From: an uncultured Myxococcales bacterium
Lineage (GTDB): Bacteria; Myxococcota_A; UBA9042
Length of the DNA: 47,778 bases
Assembly: GCA_903955385.1 (NCBI GenBank)
Contig: CAJBNH010000025.1
Location: forward strand, 1-47,778
Direction: 5' to 3'
Shown here: positions 24,781-35,625 of the stretch, piece by piece
Position numbering within the stretch: the first letter of the stretch is position 1
Layout of the letters: the number at the start of each line of letters is the position of its first letter
Notes under the pieces: generated by a model
Told to the model about the DNA's origin: nothing
Database searches by the model: none
What the model saw: only the letters and a program-made list of their open reading frames with translations
Program-made: the position numbers and the translations under genes

Positions 24781-27021
24781 TTGAATATCCCCCCGATTTT
24801 CTGGTTGGCCCCATTGGGTTCGATCTGCGCACTTGTGTTCGCGTGGGTCTTCTACCGCACCATGATGAAGGCAGATCCCGGCACTGCAGACATGCAGCGC
24901 ATCGCCGGATACGTCGAGCGTGGCGCGCTCGCCTACCTGAAGCGCCAGTACCGCGTCGTCACGATCGTCTTCCTGGTCGTGTTCGTCCTGTTCGCCTTCA
25001 TGGCCTATGTGCTGGGCACGCAGAACGCTTGGGTGCCGTTTGCGTTCATCACGGGCGGTTTCTTCTCTGGTCTCGCGGGCTTCCTTGGCATGCGAACGGC
25101 CACCAAGGCTTCGAACCGCACGGCTGCGGGCGCCATCAAGTCGCTGAACCAAGGCCTGCAGGTGGCGTTCCGCTCGGGCGCCGTCATGGGTCTGGTGGTC
25201 GTCGGTCTGGCGCTGCTCGACATCTCGCTTTGGTTCCTGATTCTGCGTGAGTTCTCCCCCGCCGGCGCAGACTCGAACGAGACGCTGGCCGTCATCACTA
25301 CCACCATGCTGACGTTTGGCATGGGCGCGTCGCTGCAGGCGCTGTTCGCTCGCGTGGGCGGCGGCATCTTCACCAAGGCGGCGGACGTGGGCGCGGACCT
25401 CGTCGGCAAGGTCGAAGCCGGCATTCCGGAAGACGATCCGCGCAATCCGGCGACCATCGCGGACAACGTGGGCGACAACGTGGGCGACGTGGCCGGCATG
25501 GGCGCGGACCTCTACGAGTCGTACGCGGGTTCGATTCTGGCAACCGCTGCGCTGGGCGTTGCGGCTGGCTACGGCATCGGCGGCGTCGTTGCACCGATGG
25601 CGCTGTCGGGCATCGGCGTGCTGTTCTCGATTGCGGGTGTGTACTTTGTCCGGTCAGGCGAGAAGGCGACCCAGGGCGAGCTGCTGAAGGCGCTGGCGCG
25701 CGGCGTCAATGCCTCGACCCTGCTGACGCTGATCGCTTCGTTCGGTGTGCTGTACTACTTCCAGGAGGCGTTCCAGGGCCGCTACATCGGCCTGTTCGGC
25801 GCGGTCGTGACCGGTCTGATCGCGGGTTGGGTCATCGGCAAGATCACCGAGTACTACACGTCGCAAGAGTATCGACCGACGCAGTACATCGCGGAGCAGT
25901 CCAAGACTGGACCTGCCACCGTGATCATCTCTGGTCTGGCCACCGGCATGCAGTCGACCGGCTATCCCGTGATGGTGATCGCCTTGGCGATCATCCTCAG
26001 CTACGCGTTTGCCGGCGGCTTCTCGGCCGACCCCAACGCGATGAACCTGGGTCTGTACGGCATCAGCCTCGCATCGGTGGGCATGCTGTCGACGCTGGGC
26101 ATCACGCTGGCGACCGACGCCTATGGCCCGATCGCCGACAACGCGGGCGGCAACGCAGAGATGACGCACCAACCGCCCGAAGTGCGACAGCGCACCGACG
26201 CGCTGGACGCCCTGGGCAACACCACGGCAGCAACCGGCAAGGGTTTTGCCATTGGTTCCGCAGCGTTGACTGCAATGGCGCTGCTGGCTGCGTACATCGA
26301 AGAGATCAAGATCGGCTTCCTGCACATGGGGCAGACCTCGATTCTGGTCGACGGGGTGTCGAAGGCCGTTCGCGACACGCACTTGGGCGACTGGGTCAAG
26401 TACTACGACATCACGCTGCTGAACCCGCGCGTGCTGGTGGGTCTGTTCCTGGGCAGCATGATGGTGTTCGTGTTCTGCGCCTTGACGATGAAGGCGGTGG
26501 GGCGCGCGGCCGGCAAGATGGTCGATGAGGTCCGTCGGCAGTTCCGCGAAATCGTTGGGATCATGGAAGGCACGGCTGAGCCGGAGTACGCGCGCTGCGT
26601 CGAGATCAGCACCGCCGCCGCCCAGAAAGAGATGATGATCCCGTCGATCATGGCGATCCTCGTTCCTGTGGTCACCGGCCTGCTGTTCGGCGTGGCCGGC
26701 GTGATGGGCCTGCTGGCGGGCGGTCTGGCGACAGGCTTCTCGATGGCCGTGTTCCTGAACAACGCGGGCGGCGCGTGGGACAACGCCAAGAAATACATCG
26801 AGGAAGGCAACCTGGGCGGCAAGCGCCTGCCCGACGGGTCCAAGAACCCGAACCACGGCGCGGCCGTCATCGGCGACACCGTGGGGGACCCCTTCAAGGA
26901 CACCGCTGGCCCGGCGCTGAACATCCTGGTCAAGCTGATGTCGATGGTCTCGGTCGTGTTCGCCGGCCTGATCGTGGCTTATGGCGACCTGATGCAGAAG
27001 GTCATCGACCTGTTCAAGTAG
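24781..27021 (+). CDS. hppA: Membrane-bound ion-translocating pyrophosphatase, K+-dependent type
   Basis: 746 residues. The start is TTG at 24781, chosen because GGAGG lies 7 nt before it and the first helix begins at once (MNIPPIFWLAPLGSICALVF). About 16 hydrophobic helices are spread along the protein. Diagnostic motifs: DVGADLVGKVEAGIPEDDP with NPATIADNVGDNVGDVAG (about 201-245), GNTTAATGKGFAIG (about 479-492) and GDTVGDPFKDTAGPALN near the C-terminus. Ala at the position where K+-independent enzymes carry Lys, with Gly three residues later, marks the K+-dependent class. It couples pyrophosphate hydrolysis to H+ or Na+ transport; which ion cannot be read safely. Stand-alone gene. Confidence 0.95.
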   Translation: MNIPPIFWLAPLGSICALVFAWVFYRTMMKADPGTADMQRIAGYVERGALAYLKRQYRVVTIVFLVVFVLFAFMAYVLGTQNAWVPFAFITGGFFSGLAGFLGMRTATKASNRTAAGAIKSLNQGLQVAFRSGAVMGLVVVGLALLDISLWFLILREFSPAGADSNETLAVITTTMLTFGMGASLQALFARVGGGIFTKAADVGADLVGKVEAGIPEDDPRNPATIADNVGDNVGDVAGMGADLYESYAGSILATAALGVAAGYGIGGVVAPMALSGIGVLFSIAGVYFVRSGEKATQGELLKALARGVNASTLLTLIASFGVLYYFQEAFQGRYIGLFGAVVTGLIAGWVIGKITEYYTSQEYRPTQYIAEQSKTGPATVIISGLATGMQSTGYPVMVIALAIILSYAFAGGFSADPNAMNLGLYGISLASVGMLSTLGITLATDAYGPIADNAGGNAEMTHQPPEVRQRTDALDALGNTTAATGKGFAIGSAALTAMALLAAYIEEIKIGFLHMGQTSILVDGVSKAVRDTHLGDWVKYYDITLLNPRVLVGLFLGSMMVFVFCALTMKAVGRAAGKMVDEVRRQFREIVGIMEGTAEPEYARCVEISTAAAQKEMMIPSIMAILVPVVTGLLFGVAGVMGLLAGGLATGFSMAVFLNNAGGAWDNAKKYIEEGNLGGKRLPDGSKNPNHGAAVIGDTVGDPFKDTAGPALNILVKLMSMVSVVFAGLIVAYGDLMQKVIDLFK

Positions 27022-27071
27022 GCCTTTTGCCTTAGCTTTTTCTCTCCGCCCCTTCTCACCGCCGCGCAATT

Positions 27072-27111
27072 CCCACAACGTGTCGCTTCGCACGGCAGCG
27101 ACGCCTGTGGG
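27072..27111. terminator. Two-part stem-loop after hppA
   Basis: CCCACA (27072-27077) pairs with TGTGGG (27106-27111), and GTCGCT (27082-27087) pairs with AGCGAC (27097-27102), giving a bulged 12-bp stem 50 nt after the hppA stop. No T-run follows. It may terminate hppA or shape the leader of the gene at 27160. Confidence 0.4.
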
Positions 27112-27159
27112 CGAAACCGCGACTTCACCGCAAAACCGCAAGACACGCAGGGGGTTGGG

Positions 27160-27861
27160 ATGCAACACAAGGCATGGGTCGCGGGTGCCACCGGTTTTGT
27201 CGGTCAGGCCGTCGTCGCCGAGCTGTTGCGGCTGGGCGTGACCACCGTCGCCCACGTGCGGCCCGATTCGCTGGAGCTGGAGACGTGGCGCGAGCGGTTC
27301 GGACAACAGGGCGCCGTGGTCGATGCCACGCCTTGGGAGCCGGACGGGCTGGCGAGCGCCCTGCAAGCCCACGGGATCACCCATGTCTTCTGCCTGATCG
27401 GCACCACCCGCGCACGCAAGCAGCTGGCCTCGCAACCCGCGGCAGAGACCTACGAGGCCATCGACTACGGCCTGACCCGCATGTTGGCGCAGGCGGTGAA
27501 ACAGGCCGGCGGCGTGCAGCGGCTGGTCTACCTCTCCTCGATGGGGGTCAGCGCGACCGCGCCGGGCGCGTACATGCAGGCGCGGTGGAAGGCAGAGACG
27601 GCGGTGCGCGAGTCCGGCGTGCCGTGGACCCTTGCAAGGCCTGCCATCATCACGGGAAACCGGCAAGAGCGGCGGGTGGGCGAGCACGTGGCGGCGGTGG
27701 TGTCGGACGGCTTGCTGGCGGCGCTGGCGCTGCTGGGGGCCAAGGCGGCCCGCGAGCGGTACCGGTCGACGACGGACCTGGTGCTCGGGCGGGCGCTGGT
27801 GCGGCTGGCCTTTGACCCGCAAGCGGCCGTAACGGTGCAGGAATCGGAGTGTCTGCGGTAG
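27160..27861 (+). CDS. Atypical SDR / NAD(P)H-binding protein
   Basis: 233 residues with a G-rich ribosome site (AGGGGGTTGGG) before the ATG. The N-terminus has the Rossmann glycine motif WVAGATGFVGQAVV (residues 6-19). VFCLIGTTRARK, the strand VYLSSMGVSA and ARPAIITGNRQE follow in the order of atypical SDR (NmrA/HSCARG-like, SDR_a5-type) proteins. A Tyr/Lys pair is present in AYMQARWKAE but not in strict YxxxK spacing. It probably binds NADP(H); oxidoreductase or redox-sensing roles are both possible. Tail to tail with the receiver gene, only 6 bp between stops. Confidence 0.8.
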   Translation: MQHKAWVAGATGFVGQAVVAELLRLGVTTVAHVRPDSLELETWRERFGQQGAVVDATPWEPDGLASALQAHGITHVFCLIGTTRARKQLASQPAAETYEAIDYGLTRMLAQAVKQAGGVQRLVYLSSMGVSATAPGAYMQARWKAETAVRESGVPWTLARPAIITGNRQERRVGEHVAAVVSDGLLAALALLGAKAARERYRSTTDLVLGRALVRLAFDPQAAVTVQESECLR

Positions 27862-27867
27862 ATCCGG

Positions 27868-28350
27868 CTACGCGACACGCCCTGCGATGCCCGCCAGCAA
27901 CCGCGCGCGGATCTCGTCCGGCGTCACCGCGTCGGGCACCCAGTCCAGCCCGGGACTTTGCTGCTTGAGGAACTCGAACCGCGCCAGCTCGCGCGAGAAG
28001 TCGTACGCCACGATGACCGACAGGTGCGCGAACCCCGCTTGCCGCAGCGCCGCCAGCACGTACAGCCCTTGGTGGTTGGCCAAATAGCGCCAGCCACGCT
28101 CCGGGTCACCGTTGTTCTCGCGTGTCGCCTGCGCGTGGTCGCCCAGCAGCTCGGCGCGAGGGATGCGGTCGAAACGCATGTCCAGATACAGCAGGTCGAC
28201 GGCGCGCTCTGCAAGAATCCCCAACGCCTGCGCGCCGTTGTGTGCCTGCAAGTAATGCGGTCCATGAACGAACCGCCCCAGATTGTCCAGGTACTCGTCG
28301 CCGTCCTCGACAATCAGCACGGTCGCGTCTTCCAGCCGCTTGCCTGACAT
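27868..28350 (-). CDS. Stand-alone atypical response-regulator receiver
   Basis: 160 residues from ATG 28350. It has the receiver elements VLIVEDGDEY (acidic pair 15-16), LLYLDMRFD (phospho-acceptor Asp57) and strand VIVAYDFS. The usual C-terminal Lys before Pro is replaced (LDWVPDA). Right after the Asp there is an insertion of about 30 residues (RFDRIPRAELLGDHAQ...HQGLYVL) that is absent from CheY-like domains but resembled by the sigma-54 activator at 33413-35071 (VSFDVPEDRLLPLD...FQGVAIL). There is no output domain. It lies 12 bp downstream of the TPR kinase gene, so it is likely its partner or a phosphate shuttle in the same cluster. Confidence 0.82.
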   Translation of the reverse strand: MSGKRLEDATVLIVEDGDEYLDNLGRFVHGPHYLQAHNGAQALGILAERAVDLLYLDMRFDRIPRAELLGDHAQATRENNGDPERGWRYLANHQGLYVLAALRQAGFAHLSVIVAYDFSRELARFEFLKQQSPGLDWVPDAVTPDEIRARLLAGIAGRVA

Positions 28351-28362
28351 CGCCGGGTCCTC

Positions 28363-31239
28363 CTACGCCGCCTCGTCGGCCGGGGGGTGGGCCAACGGCA
28401 GCTTGACGACCACCGCCTTGGTCCAGGCCCCGGTCTCCTCACGCACGTCCAGCGTCCCCTCGTAGCGGGCGACCAGATCCGCTGTCAAACCGATACCTTC
28501 CTCAATGTAACGGCCGCGCAACATCTCGGTCGTCAGCACCTCGGCCGACCCGTCGCGCACGGCAAAGACCGCACGCTCCAGCCCCGTGACCGGCGACACC
28601 TCGGTCTCGACCGCAAGCCCCACACGACCGCCGCCCCCGTGAGCCAGCGACGACTGCAGCGCATTGCGCAAAAGATTCGTGAGGATGTCCTCGAAGGCCG
28701 GACGCGGCACCAGCACCCACACCGGCAGCTCGACAGAGGGCGCGATGGCCAGCGTCGGGATGGCCAAGGACGCGAACGCGGGTTCCTGCCGCACGCGGTC
28801 GAACACCCCTTGGAGAACCACCCGGTCCACGCCCAATAACCGCAGCGAGTCCAGCAGGTTGCGAACGGCTTCGTAACCGTCTGCATTCAACAGGCGCGCC
28901 GCTTCCCCCAGATGCCGCAGCAGCCGCGCCTTGGCACGGGGCCCCAGAGAGGCCACGCGCGCCAACGGGCCGTCCACCGCACGCAACTCAGCAAAGCCAT
29001 TCAGAAGTGCCGAGATCGCCCGGTCGCGCCGACGCAGGTTCAGCCGCACGCCGCGGGCCTGTCCCAGCTGCTGCAGCTCGCGCACATAACCCGCCAGCTG
29101 CTGCGCGACCGACACGTCCTTGCCGCCGCCCAACAGACGGGTGCGCGCATGGGCCGCCAGCTCGGGCGCCTGCGCCTGCCCCGCCGCGATCGCCTCTGCC
29201 AGCCCCGTCAGAACCGTCGTGTTGTGCTTGAGCACCTCGTGGCGGATACCGGCGAGGATGCGCTGCACCTCAGGCCCCGTCTCCGGGTGGTGCTGGATCA
29301 GCCAGGCGAGGTCGCGCCCACCGTGCCGCCGCCACAGCACGCCCAACGTGCCGAGCATCAACAGGATCACCGCCGCCAGCACGACCAGCGCGCCCTGCCG
29401 CAGTCGCCGCACCAGAGACTCGCGCAGCTCGCGGGCGGCCTTGACGTCGGCATCCGGCGCGGGCGGCGTCTGGCGCGCTTGATCCAGGTAGTCGTCCAGA
29501 CTGGAGATCGCGTCCTGCAGGTCCTGTCGGCGGATCAGGTCGGCCAGCAGCGCGCGCACGCCCTGCCCCTGCGGTGCCGTCTCGACCTGCAGCCGCTCCA
29601 CCGTCGCCACCGCAATGCCCAGCTCTTCAGCCCGCATCAAGTGCGGCAAGGCCTGTTCCGGACGACCCAGGCGTGCCAGCCAGCGCCCCAGCTCCAGATG
29701 CACCGCCGGCTGCCGGTCGTTGGCCTGCAGCGAGCCCCGCAGAGCCGCCATCGCGCCCTCGACGTCGCCCAGACCGTGCAGGTACTGCGCCAGATCATTG
29801 TGCAGGTCAGGACCGGCCTTGGCGTGCGTCAGGTAAGCCCGCAGCACCTCGGCGGCGTCGGCATAGCGGTCCTGACCGGCCAAGCTGCGCGCGGCCTCGC
29901 GGGCGGTCTGTTCAGGGCTGCGGTCTTTCGGAGTCGCGTCCTCCTCCGGCAGGGGGTCGGCGGCCGCCCCCAGCGTCGCGGCCAGCGACTTGCGCAACGC
30001 CACGGCGTCGCGGCGCTGCTCGGGACTACCCGCCATCGGGGATTGCAGATATCGCTCCAACTGTGCCAATGCCTTACGCAATTGACCCGAGTGCCGATAC
30101 GCCTGCACAAGGTCCCAGCGCAGGTCCGGCCGCGTGGGTTCACGCCGCACGGCCTCGGCCAGCAGCGCCGCTGCCTCGGCGTACCGCGGCGTGTCTGGCC
30201 AGCGCAGGTACAGCCGCCCCAGACCCGCCTGCGCCCTCGCCGTCAAGCGGTCGTCACCCAGCCCCAGATGCAGGGCGCGCGACCAGGCCAACTCAGCCTC
30301 AGCAAAGCGTTTGTGATGGGCCAGCCACTCGCCGGACGCCGCGTGCGCGATGCCCGCGTCGGGGGCCATGCGCAGGGCCTCCAGCAGCAGCTTCTCGGTC
30401 TCAGGTCCGAAGTCCGCCTTGTCCAGCCGCTCCAACGCCTGCAGCGCTCGCCCGCGTGCGTCCTGCAAATCCAGCTGGTGGTCCGGGGTCGCGGGCACCT
30501 CGCTCTTGCGCGCCGCGGCATCCAGCTGCGCCACCTTGGCCGCCACGTCCTGCTGCAGCGACTCAGCGTCCTGGTAAGCCTTGCGCGCCGCGTCGAAGTC
30601 CCCTTCGGCAAACCAGCAGTCGCCCAGCAGCCCCGCCAGCTCGCCCAGCGCCTTCTGCCGGGCCAGCTTCTTCTGCGGCGCTTTTCGACAAGCATCCCGG
30701 AGGGTTGCCGCGTCCACACACAGGTTGCGCAGCGCCGCGACCCGCGCTTGGGCACACGCCACGGTCGGGTCGCGGTCGGGCAGCAGCGCGCTCTGCGTCA
30801 GGTGCTCGGCAGCCAGCGCAAGGTCGCGGTCGGGGTCGCGACCGGGGGTGCGCTCGATGGCGCGATCCTGCAAGAACGACGCGTAGTTGGCGTGGGCCAC
30901 CGCCCGCTTGCCGTCCAGCTCCAGCGTCTTGCCGTACCAGTACTCGGCCAGCAGGTGCAACCCTTGGAGCTGATAAAGGAACGCGAGATTGTTGGCGAAC
31001 TCGGGGTGCAGCGGGTTCAGGGCGACGGCGACCTGAAAGGCGGCGGTGGCTCCGGCCAGGTCCTTGGCCTGATGCAGCAATTTCCCCTTGTCGTTCCAAG
31101 CGCCAGCCACGGCAGCGGCAGACGCGGGCTGCTGCAGTACGGCAACGCACGCGCCCACCGGGTCGGTCGCATCGGTGGCGGTTGGGGTCCCCGGCAGGGT
31201 CAGGGCGAGGGTCCAGACGGTAAGCAGGCCAAGCGTCAT
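28363..31239 (-). CDS. TPR-repeat transmembrane histidine kinase
   Basis: 958 residues from ATG 31239. A signal-like hydrophobic N-terminus (MTLGLLTVWTLALTLPG) is followed by many TPR-like helical hairpins (about 45-600; AGATAAFQVAVALNPLHPEF, PDLHNDLAQYLHGLGDVEGA). One transmembrane helix lies at about 620-640 (VVLAAVILLMLGTLGVLW). The cytosolic part has a candidate phospho-acceptor in IRHEVLKHNT (about 665) and a HATPase domain (about 840-950): N box EDILTNLLRNALQSS and G2 box GIGLTADLVARYEG. The G1 box is degenerate (VRDGSAEVL instead of DxGxG). The TPR array should face the periplasm and sense protein or peptide. The preceding hybrid-kinase gene ends 49 bp upstream; the receiver gene follows by 12 bp. 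Confidence 0.85.
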   Translation of the reverse strand: MTLGLLTVWTLALTLPGTPTATDATDPVGACVAVLQQPASAAAVAGAWNDKGKLLHQAKDLAGATAAFQVAVALNPLHPEFANNLAFLYQLQGLHLLAEYWYGKTLELDGKRAVAHANYASFLQDRAIERTPGRDPDRDLALAAEHLTQSALLPDRDPTVACAQARVAALRNLCVDAATLRDACRKAPQKKLARQKALGELAGLLGDCWFAEGDFDAARKAYQDAESLQQDVAAKVAQLDAAARKSEVPATPDHQLDLQDARGRALQALERLDKADFGPETEKLLLEALRMAPDAGIAHAASGEWLAHHKRFAEAELAWSRALHLGLGDDRLTARAQAGLGRLYLRWPDTPRYAEAAALLAEAVRREPTRPDLRWDLVQAYRHSGQLRKALAQLERYLQSPMAGSPEQRRDAVALRKSLAATLGAAADPLPEEDATPKDRSPEQTAREAARSLAGQDRYADAAEVLRAYLTHAKAGPDLHNDLAQYLHGLGDVEGAMAALRGSLQANDRQPAVHLELGRWLARLGRPEQALPHLMRAEELGIAVATVERLQVETAPQGQGVRALLADLIRRQDLQDAISSLDDYLDQARQTPPAPDADVKAARELRESLVRRLRQGALVVLAAVILLMLGTLGVLWRRHGGRDLAWLIQHHPETGPEVQRILAGIRHEVLKHNTTVLTGLAEAIAAGQAQAPELAAHARTRLLGGGKDVSVAQQLAGYVRELQQLGQARGVRLNLRRRDRAISALLNGFAELRAVDGPLARVASLGPRAKARLLRHLGEAARLLNADGYEAVRNLLDSLRLLGVDRVVLQGVFDRVRQEPAFASLAIPTLAIAPSVELPVWVLVPRPAFEDILTNLLRNALQSSLAHGGGGRVGLAVETEVSPVTGLERAVFAVRDGSAEVLTTEMLRGRYIEEGIGLTADLVARYEGTLDVREETGAWTKAVVVKLPLAHPPADEAA

Positions 31240-31288
31240 GGTCGGCGAGGCTAACCCCGCGACTCCCCTGCCCGCAAGCCCGGCGCGG

Positions 31289-33262
<1,974 letters not shown>

Positions 33263-33412
33263 GGCCTGTGACTCTTTCGGGGGCGGGGTCGGTGGAACGC
33301 GAAACAGGAACTTGTTCGTGACAGGCCAAGGAGATTCCCACTTCCTCACGGTTCGGGCAAGTCGATGCTGCCGCTGCTGAACATGGCGATCTCGCGTCGG
33401 CCTCGCGTGACG

Positions 33413-35071
33413 CTACCCCCGCAATTCTCGCACCCGCAAGCCCAGTTGATTGAAGCGCAACCGCACGGCGCGCGCCCGGCCGGCGTCGCCCAGCAGCCGG
33501 TCGGCCATCCCCCCAAAGTCGCCGCCCGACTCGCGGAACAGGCGCTGCATCACCTGCTTTTCCAGGTCGCGCGCCAGATCGTTCAGGCTCTCGGCCGGCC
33601 CCACGTGCAGCGTCATCGCATCGGGGTCGTCGTCGCTTGCCTGCGCCCTGCCCTGGTCCAGCGCCCGCACCGGCACCTGCGCCGTGCTGGCCAGCAGTTG
33701 CTGCACAAGGCCCGGGTCGACTTGCAGCCGCGTGGACTCCAGCGACAGGCCACTGCGGATCGCGTCCACCGCGGCAAACAGCGTAAAGGTCACCAAGTTC
33801 TCCAGAACCATCCCCAATTCTCGCATGTTGCCCGGCCAAGGGTGCCCCCGCAGCGCGTCCCAGGCCGACTGGTGCAGCGCCAGCTCGAGCACGCCATCCG
33901 CCGGCTTGGCCCGCAGGTCCGCCCCCATCACCACGACCGTCCTGACGCCCGCCCGCAGGCCCACCGCCCGCGCCACCAGGTCGCGCAGCTCGGACAGCTC
34001 GGGCCGCTCCAGCGCCACGTCGGCCAGCCGCCGCACGAAGAACGCCAAATCGTCCAACCGCTCGCGCAGGGGCGGGATCCGCAAGCGCGACGGCGGCGAC
34101 AGGCGCATGTACAGGTCGCCGCGAAAACGCCCCAGGGCCACCGCTTGGGCCAGCGGCTCGTTGCTGGCCACCACCACCTTGACGTCGACCGGCACGTCGC
34201 GGGTCGAACCAACCGGCTGCACCCGCCCCTCTTGCAGCACCCGCAGCAGCTGCTTCTGCGCGTCGAGCGGGATGTTCTGCACCTCGTCGAGAAACAGCGT
34301 GCCCCGGTGCGCCGACTCGAACGCGCCCTTGCGGTCGGCGACCGAGCCCGTGTACGCCCCGCGCACGGCGCCGAACAGCAGCGCGGGCACCAGATCCGCA
34401 GGCACCGCGGCCAGATCCACGGACAGGAACGGCCCCTTGCGCCCGCTGTTCTCGTGCAGAAAACGCCGCGCCAGGTACGACTTGCCGGTGCCCGTCTCGC
34501 CCTCGAGGATCACCGGCAGCGCACCCCGCGCCAACACCGCCAACCGCCTGCGCAAAGCCCGCATGGCAGGCGCGCGGCCCCACAGCACGTCGGCCTCTTC
34601 CAGCGTCAGGCTGGCCTCTTGCAGCGCCGCGTGGCAGCGGATGCGCAGCGTGTCCAGGTCGCCCGCACCCAAGAAGTACGTCATCGACTCGGCCGACACG
34701 TCGTGCGAGGCATCGGCCAGCGACAGGTCTTCCAGCGCCGTCAGCAGCACCACCGGCAACCCCGGACAGCGCTTGCGGATCTCGCGCAGGATGGCCACGC
34801 CCTGAAACCGACGGGTGCGCTTGGGCGGCGCGGGCGGATCCAGGGGCAGCAGGCGGTCCTCGGGCACGTCGAACGACACGTCGAGCAGCACGACGTCGAC
34901 GCGCTTGGCGTGGTCCTGCAGGAACGCGAGCGCGGCGGGGCCGTCGGGCAGCCGTCCTTCCGAGCCGAGGGGCGACGGGTCGACCAGCTCGAACTCGGGC
35001 AGGTGCGCCGCCACCGCGCGGGCGTAGTCCAGACCGTCGTCGATCACCAACAGGCGGGGCTTGCGGGGCAT
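33413..35071 (-). CDS. Sigma-54-dependent response regulator with atypical receiver
   Basis: 552 residues from ATG 35071. Receiver (1-150): LLVIDDGLDY (Asp11-12), VVLLDVSFD (Asp64) and VVLLTALED. A Pro-rich insertion follows Asp64 (VPEDRLLPLDPPAPPKRTRRFQG), and no Lys occupies the usual switch position. AAA+ domain (about 160-400): Walker A GETGTGKS (191-198), the sigma-54 contact loop as GAYTGS (238-243, usually GAFTGA), Walker B GTLFLDEV (257-264), and WPGNMRELGMVLENL. The C-terminal Fis-type helix-turn-helix contains GGMADRLLGD and RLRFNQLGLR. It should open sigma-54 promoters when phosphorylated. First gene of the signalling cluster; 150 bp precede the hybrid kinase gene. Confidence 0.93.
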   Translation of the reverse strand: MPRKPRLLVIDDGLDYARAVAAHLPEFELVDPSPLGSEGRLPDGPAALAFLQDHAKRVDVVLLDVSFDVPEDRLLPLDPPAPPKRTRRFQGVAILREIRKRCPGLPVVLLTALEDLSLADASHDVSAESMTYFLGAGDLDTLRIRCHAALQEASLTLEEADVLWGRAPAMRALRRRLAVLARGALPVILEGETGTGKSYLARRFLHENSGRKGPFLSVDLAAVPADLVPALLFGAVRGAYTGSVADRKGAFESAHRGTLFLDEVQNIPLDAQKQLLRVLQEGRVQPVGSTRDVPVDVKVVVASNEPLAQAVALGRFRGDLYMRLSPPSRLRIPPLRERLDDLAFFVRRLADVALERPELSELRDLVARAVGLRAGVRTVVVMGADLRAKPADGVLELALHQSAWDALRGHPWPGNMRELGMVLENLVTFTLFAAVDAIRSGLSLESTRLQVDPGLVQQLLASTAQVPVRALDQGRAQASDDDPDAMTLHVGPAESLNDLARDLEKQVMQRLFRESGGDFGGMADRLLGDAGRARAVRLRFNQLGLRVRELRG

Positions 35072-35139
35072 GGGACTCCAGGCGACGGGCCGGGGCCGGG
35101 CGCGCGGTCAATGTCCTCTGGTTGCGGGGGGGTGGTCAA

Positions 35140-35163
35140 GGGTGGGTGGGGTGTCAGGGAGGG
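35140..35163 (+). other. Potential G-quadruplex tract
   Basis: Plus-strand G-runs GGG (35140-35142), GGG (35144-35146), GGGG (35148-35151), GGG (35157-35159) and GGG (35161-35163) are separated by loops of 1, 1, 5 and 1 nt, meeting the G3+N1-7 rule. A further run of seven G lies at 35126-35132. It is 70-90 bp upstream of the sigma-54 activator start; the G-rich strand is that gene's template strand. Confidence 0.55.
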
Positions 35164-35194
35164 TGTCAGGACTAGACACTTGACATCTTTCCGC
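35161..35194 (+). repeat. 34-bp repeat, copy A
   Basis: Begins GGGTGTCAGGACTAG and ends ATCTTTCCGC. It is identical base for base to copy B (36372-36405), with three further shared bases on its 5' side. It lies 90 bp upstream of the minus-strand start at 35071. Resembles the ends of REP-associated tyrosine-transposase (RAYT) elements; no transposase gene is present. Confidence 0.8.
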
Positions 35195-35292
35195 ACGCGA
35201 GCAGCAGTCGCAGCCATCTGATTTCAAGCACTTGGCCGCGGGTCTCTCAACCGCGAACCCATACCCCGTTCTCGTGCAGCGCCTGGCATGTC

Positions 35293-35547
35293 TCAGGGCT
35301 CTGAACACTCAGGCTGAAAGGCGGGCTGAAGGCAGGTCGCTCCGAAACAAGTTGCGCACGTCCACGCATCACCTTCGCCGCACTGAGGGTTCGGCGGCTT
35401 GAAACAACCGATCGCGGTGGCGCAGGCGGGCTCGACCTTGCTCACCCACTCCGGCAGCGAGGGTCCAGGCGATTCCATCATGGCGGGAAGGTAGACTGCG
35501 TTGGCTTGGGGCGAGCACTCTCCCTGGTACCGCGTCAGCGCCTTCAT
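35293..35547 (-). pseudogene. Cysteine-rich gene remnant
   Basis: 84 residues from an ATG at 35547, but the same frame stays open upstream (ASTSRFVWTDTD before the Met) to the toxin gene's stop at 35626, and there is no signal peptide. The sequence EPACATAIGCFKPPNPQCG and WTCATCFGATCLQ has the Cys spacing of exported myxobacterial lipoproteins. It therefore looks like the 3' end of a longer secreted-protein gene that lost its 5' part, perhaps when the toxin-antitoxin pair was inserted. It could instead be a small real protein; the start lacks a good ribosome site. Confidence 0.4.
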
Positions 35548-35625
35548 GTCGGTGTCGGTCCAGACGAAACGCGACGTGGATGCTGGACTGGAGGACCGTA
35601 CGCGCCAAGTCCGTGCCGCTTCCCC

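Larger units (their letters stand above)
35072..35292. other. Upstream region of the signalling cluster: G-rich tract plus repeat copy A
   Basis: Reading away from the start at 35071 there is a G-rich tract (35126-35163), repeat copy A (35161-35194), then ATTTCAAGCACTTGGCCGCG (35221-35240). A 19-of-20 match to the last sequence recurs at 36621-36640. I see no gene and no convincing -24/-12 or -35/-10 pair. Confidence 0.5.

Noticed and set aside
24537-25250. Open frame crossing the hppA start region
   Set aside because: Different frame from hppA, no family pattern, and it overlaps conserved hppA sequence.
25654-27822. 722-codon minus-strand frame opposite hppA
   Set aside because: His/Gln/Arg-rich shadow of a conserved membrane pyrophosphatase.
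28912-31254. 780-codon open frame opposite the TPR kinase gene
   Set aside because: Gln/Arg/Pro-rich shadow; the minus strand carries TPR, transmembrane and HATPase features.
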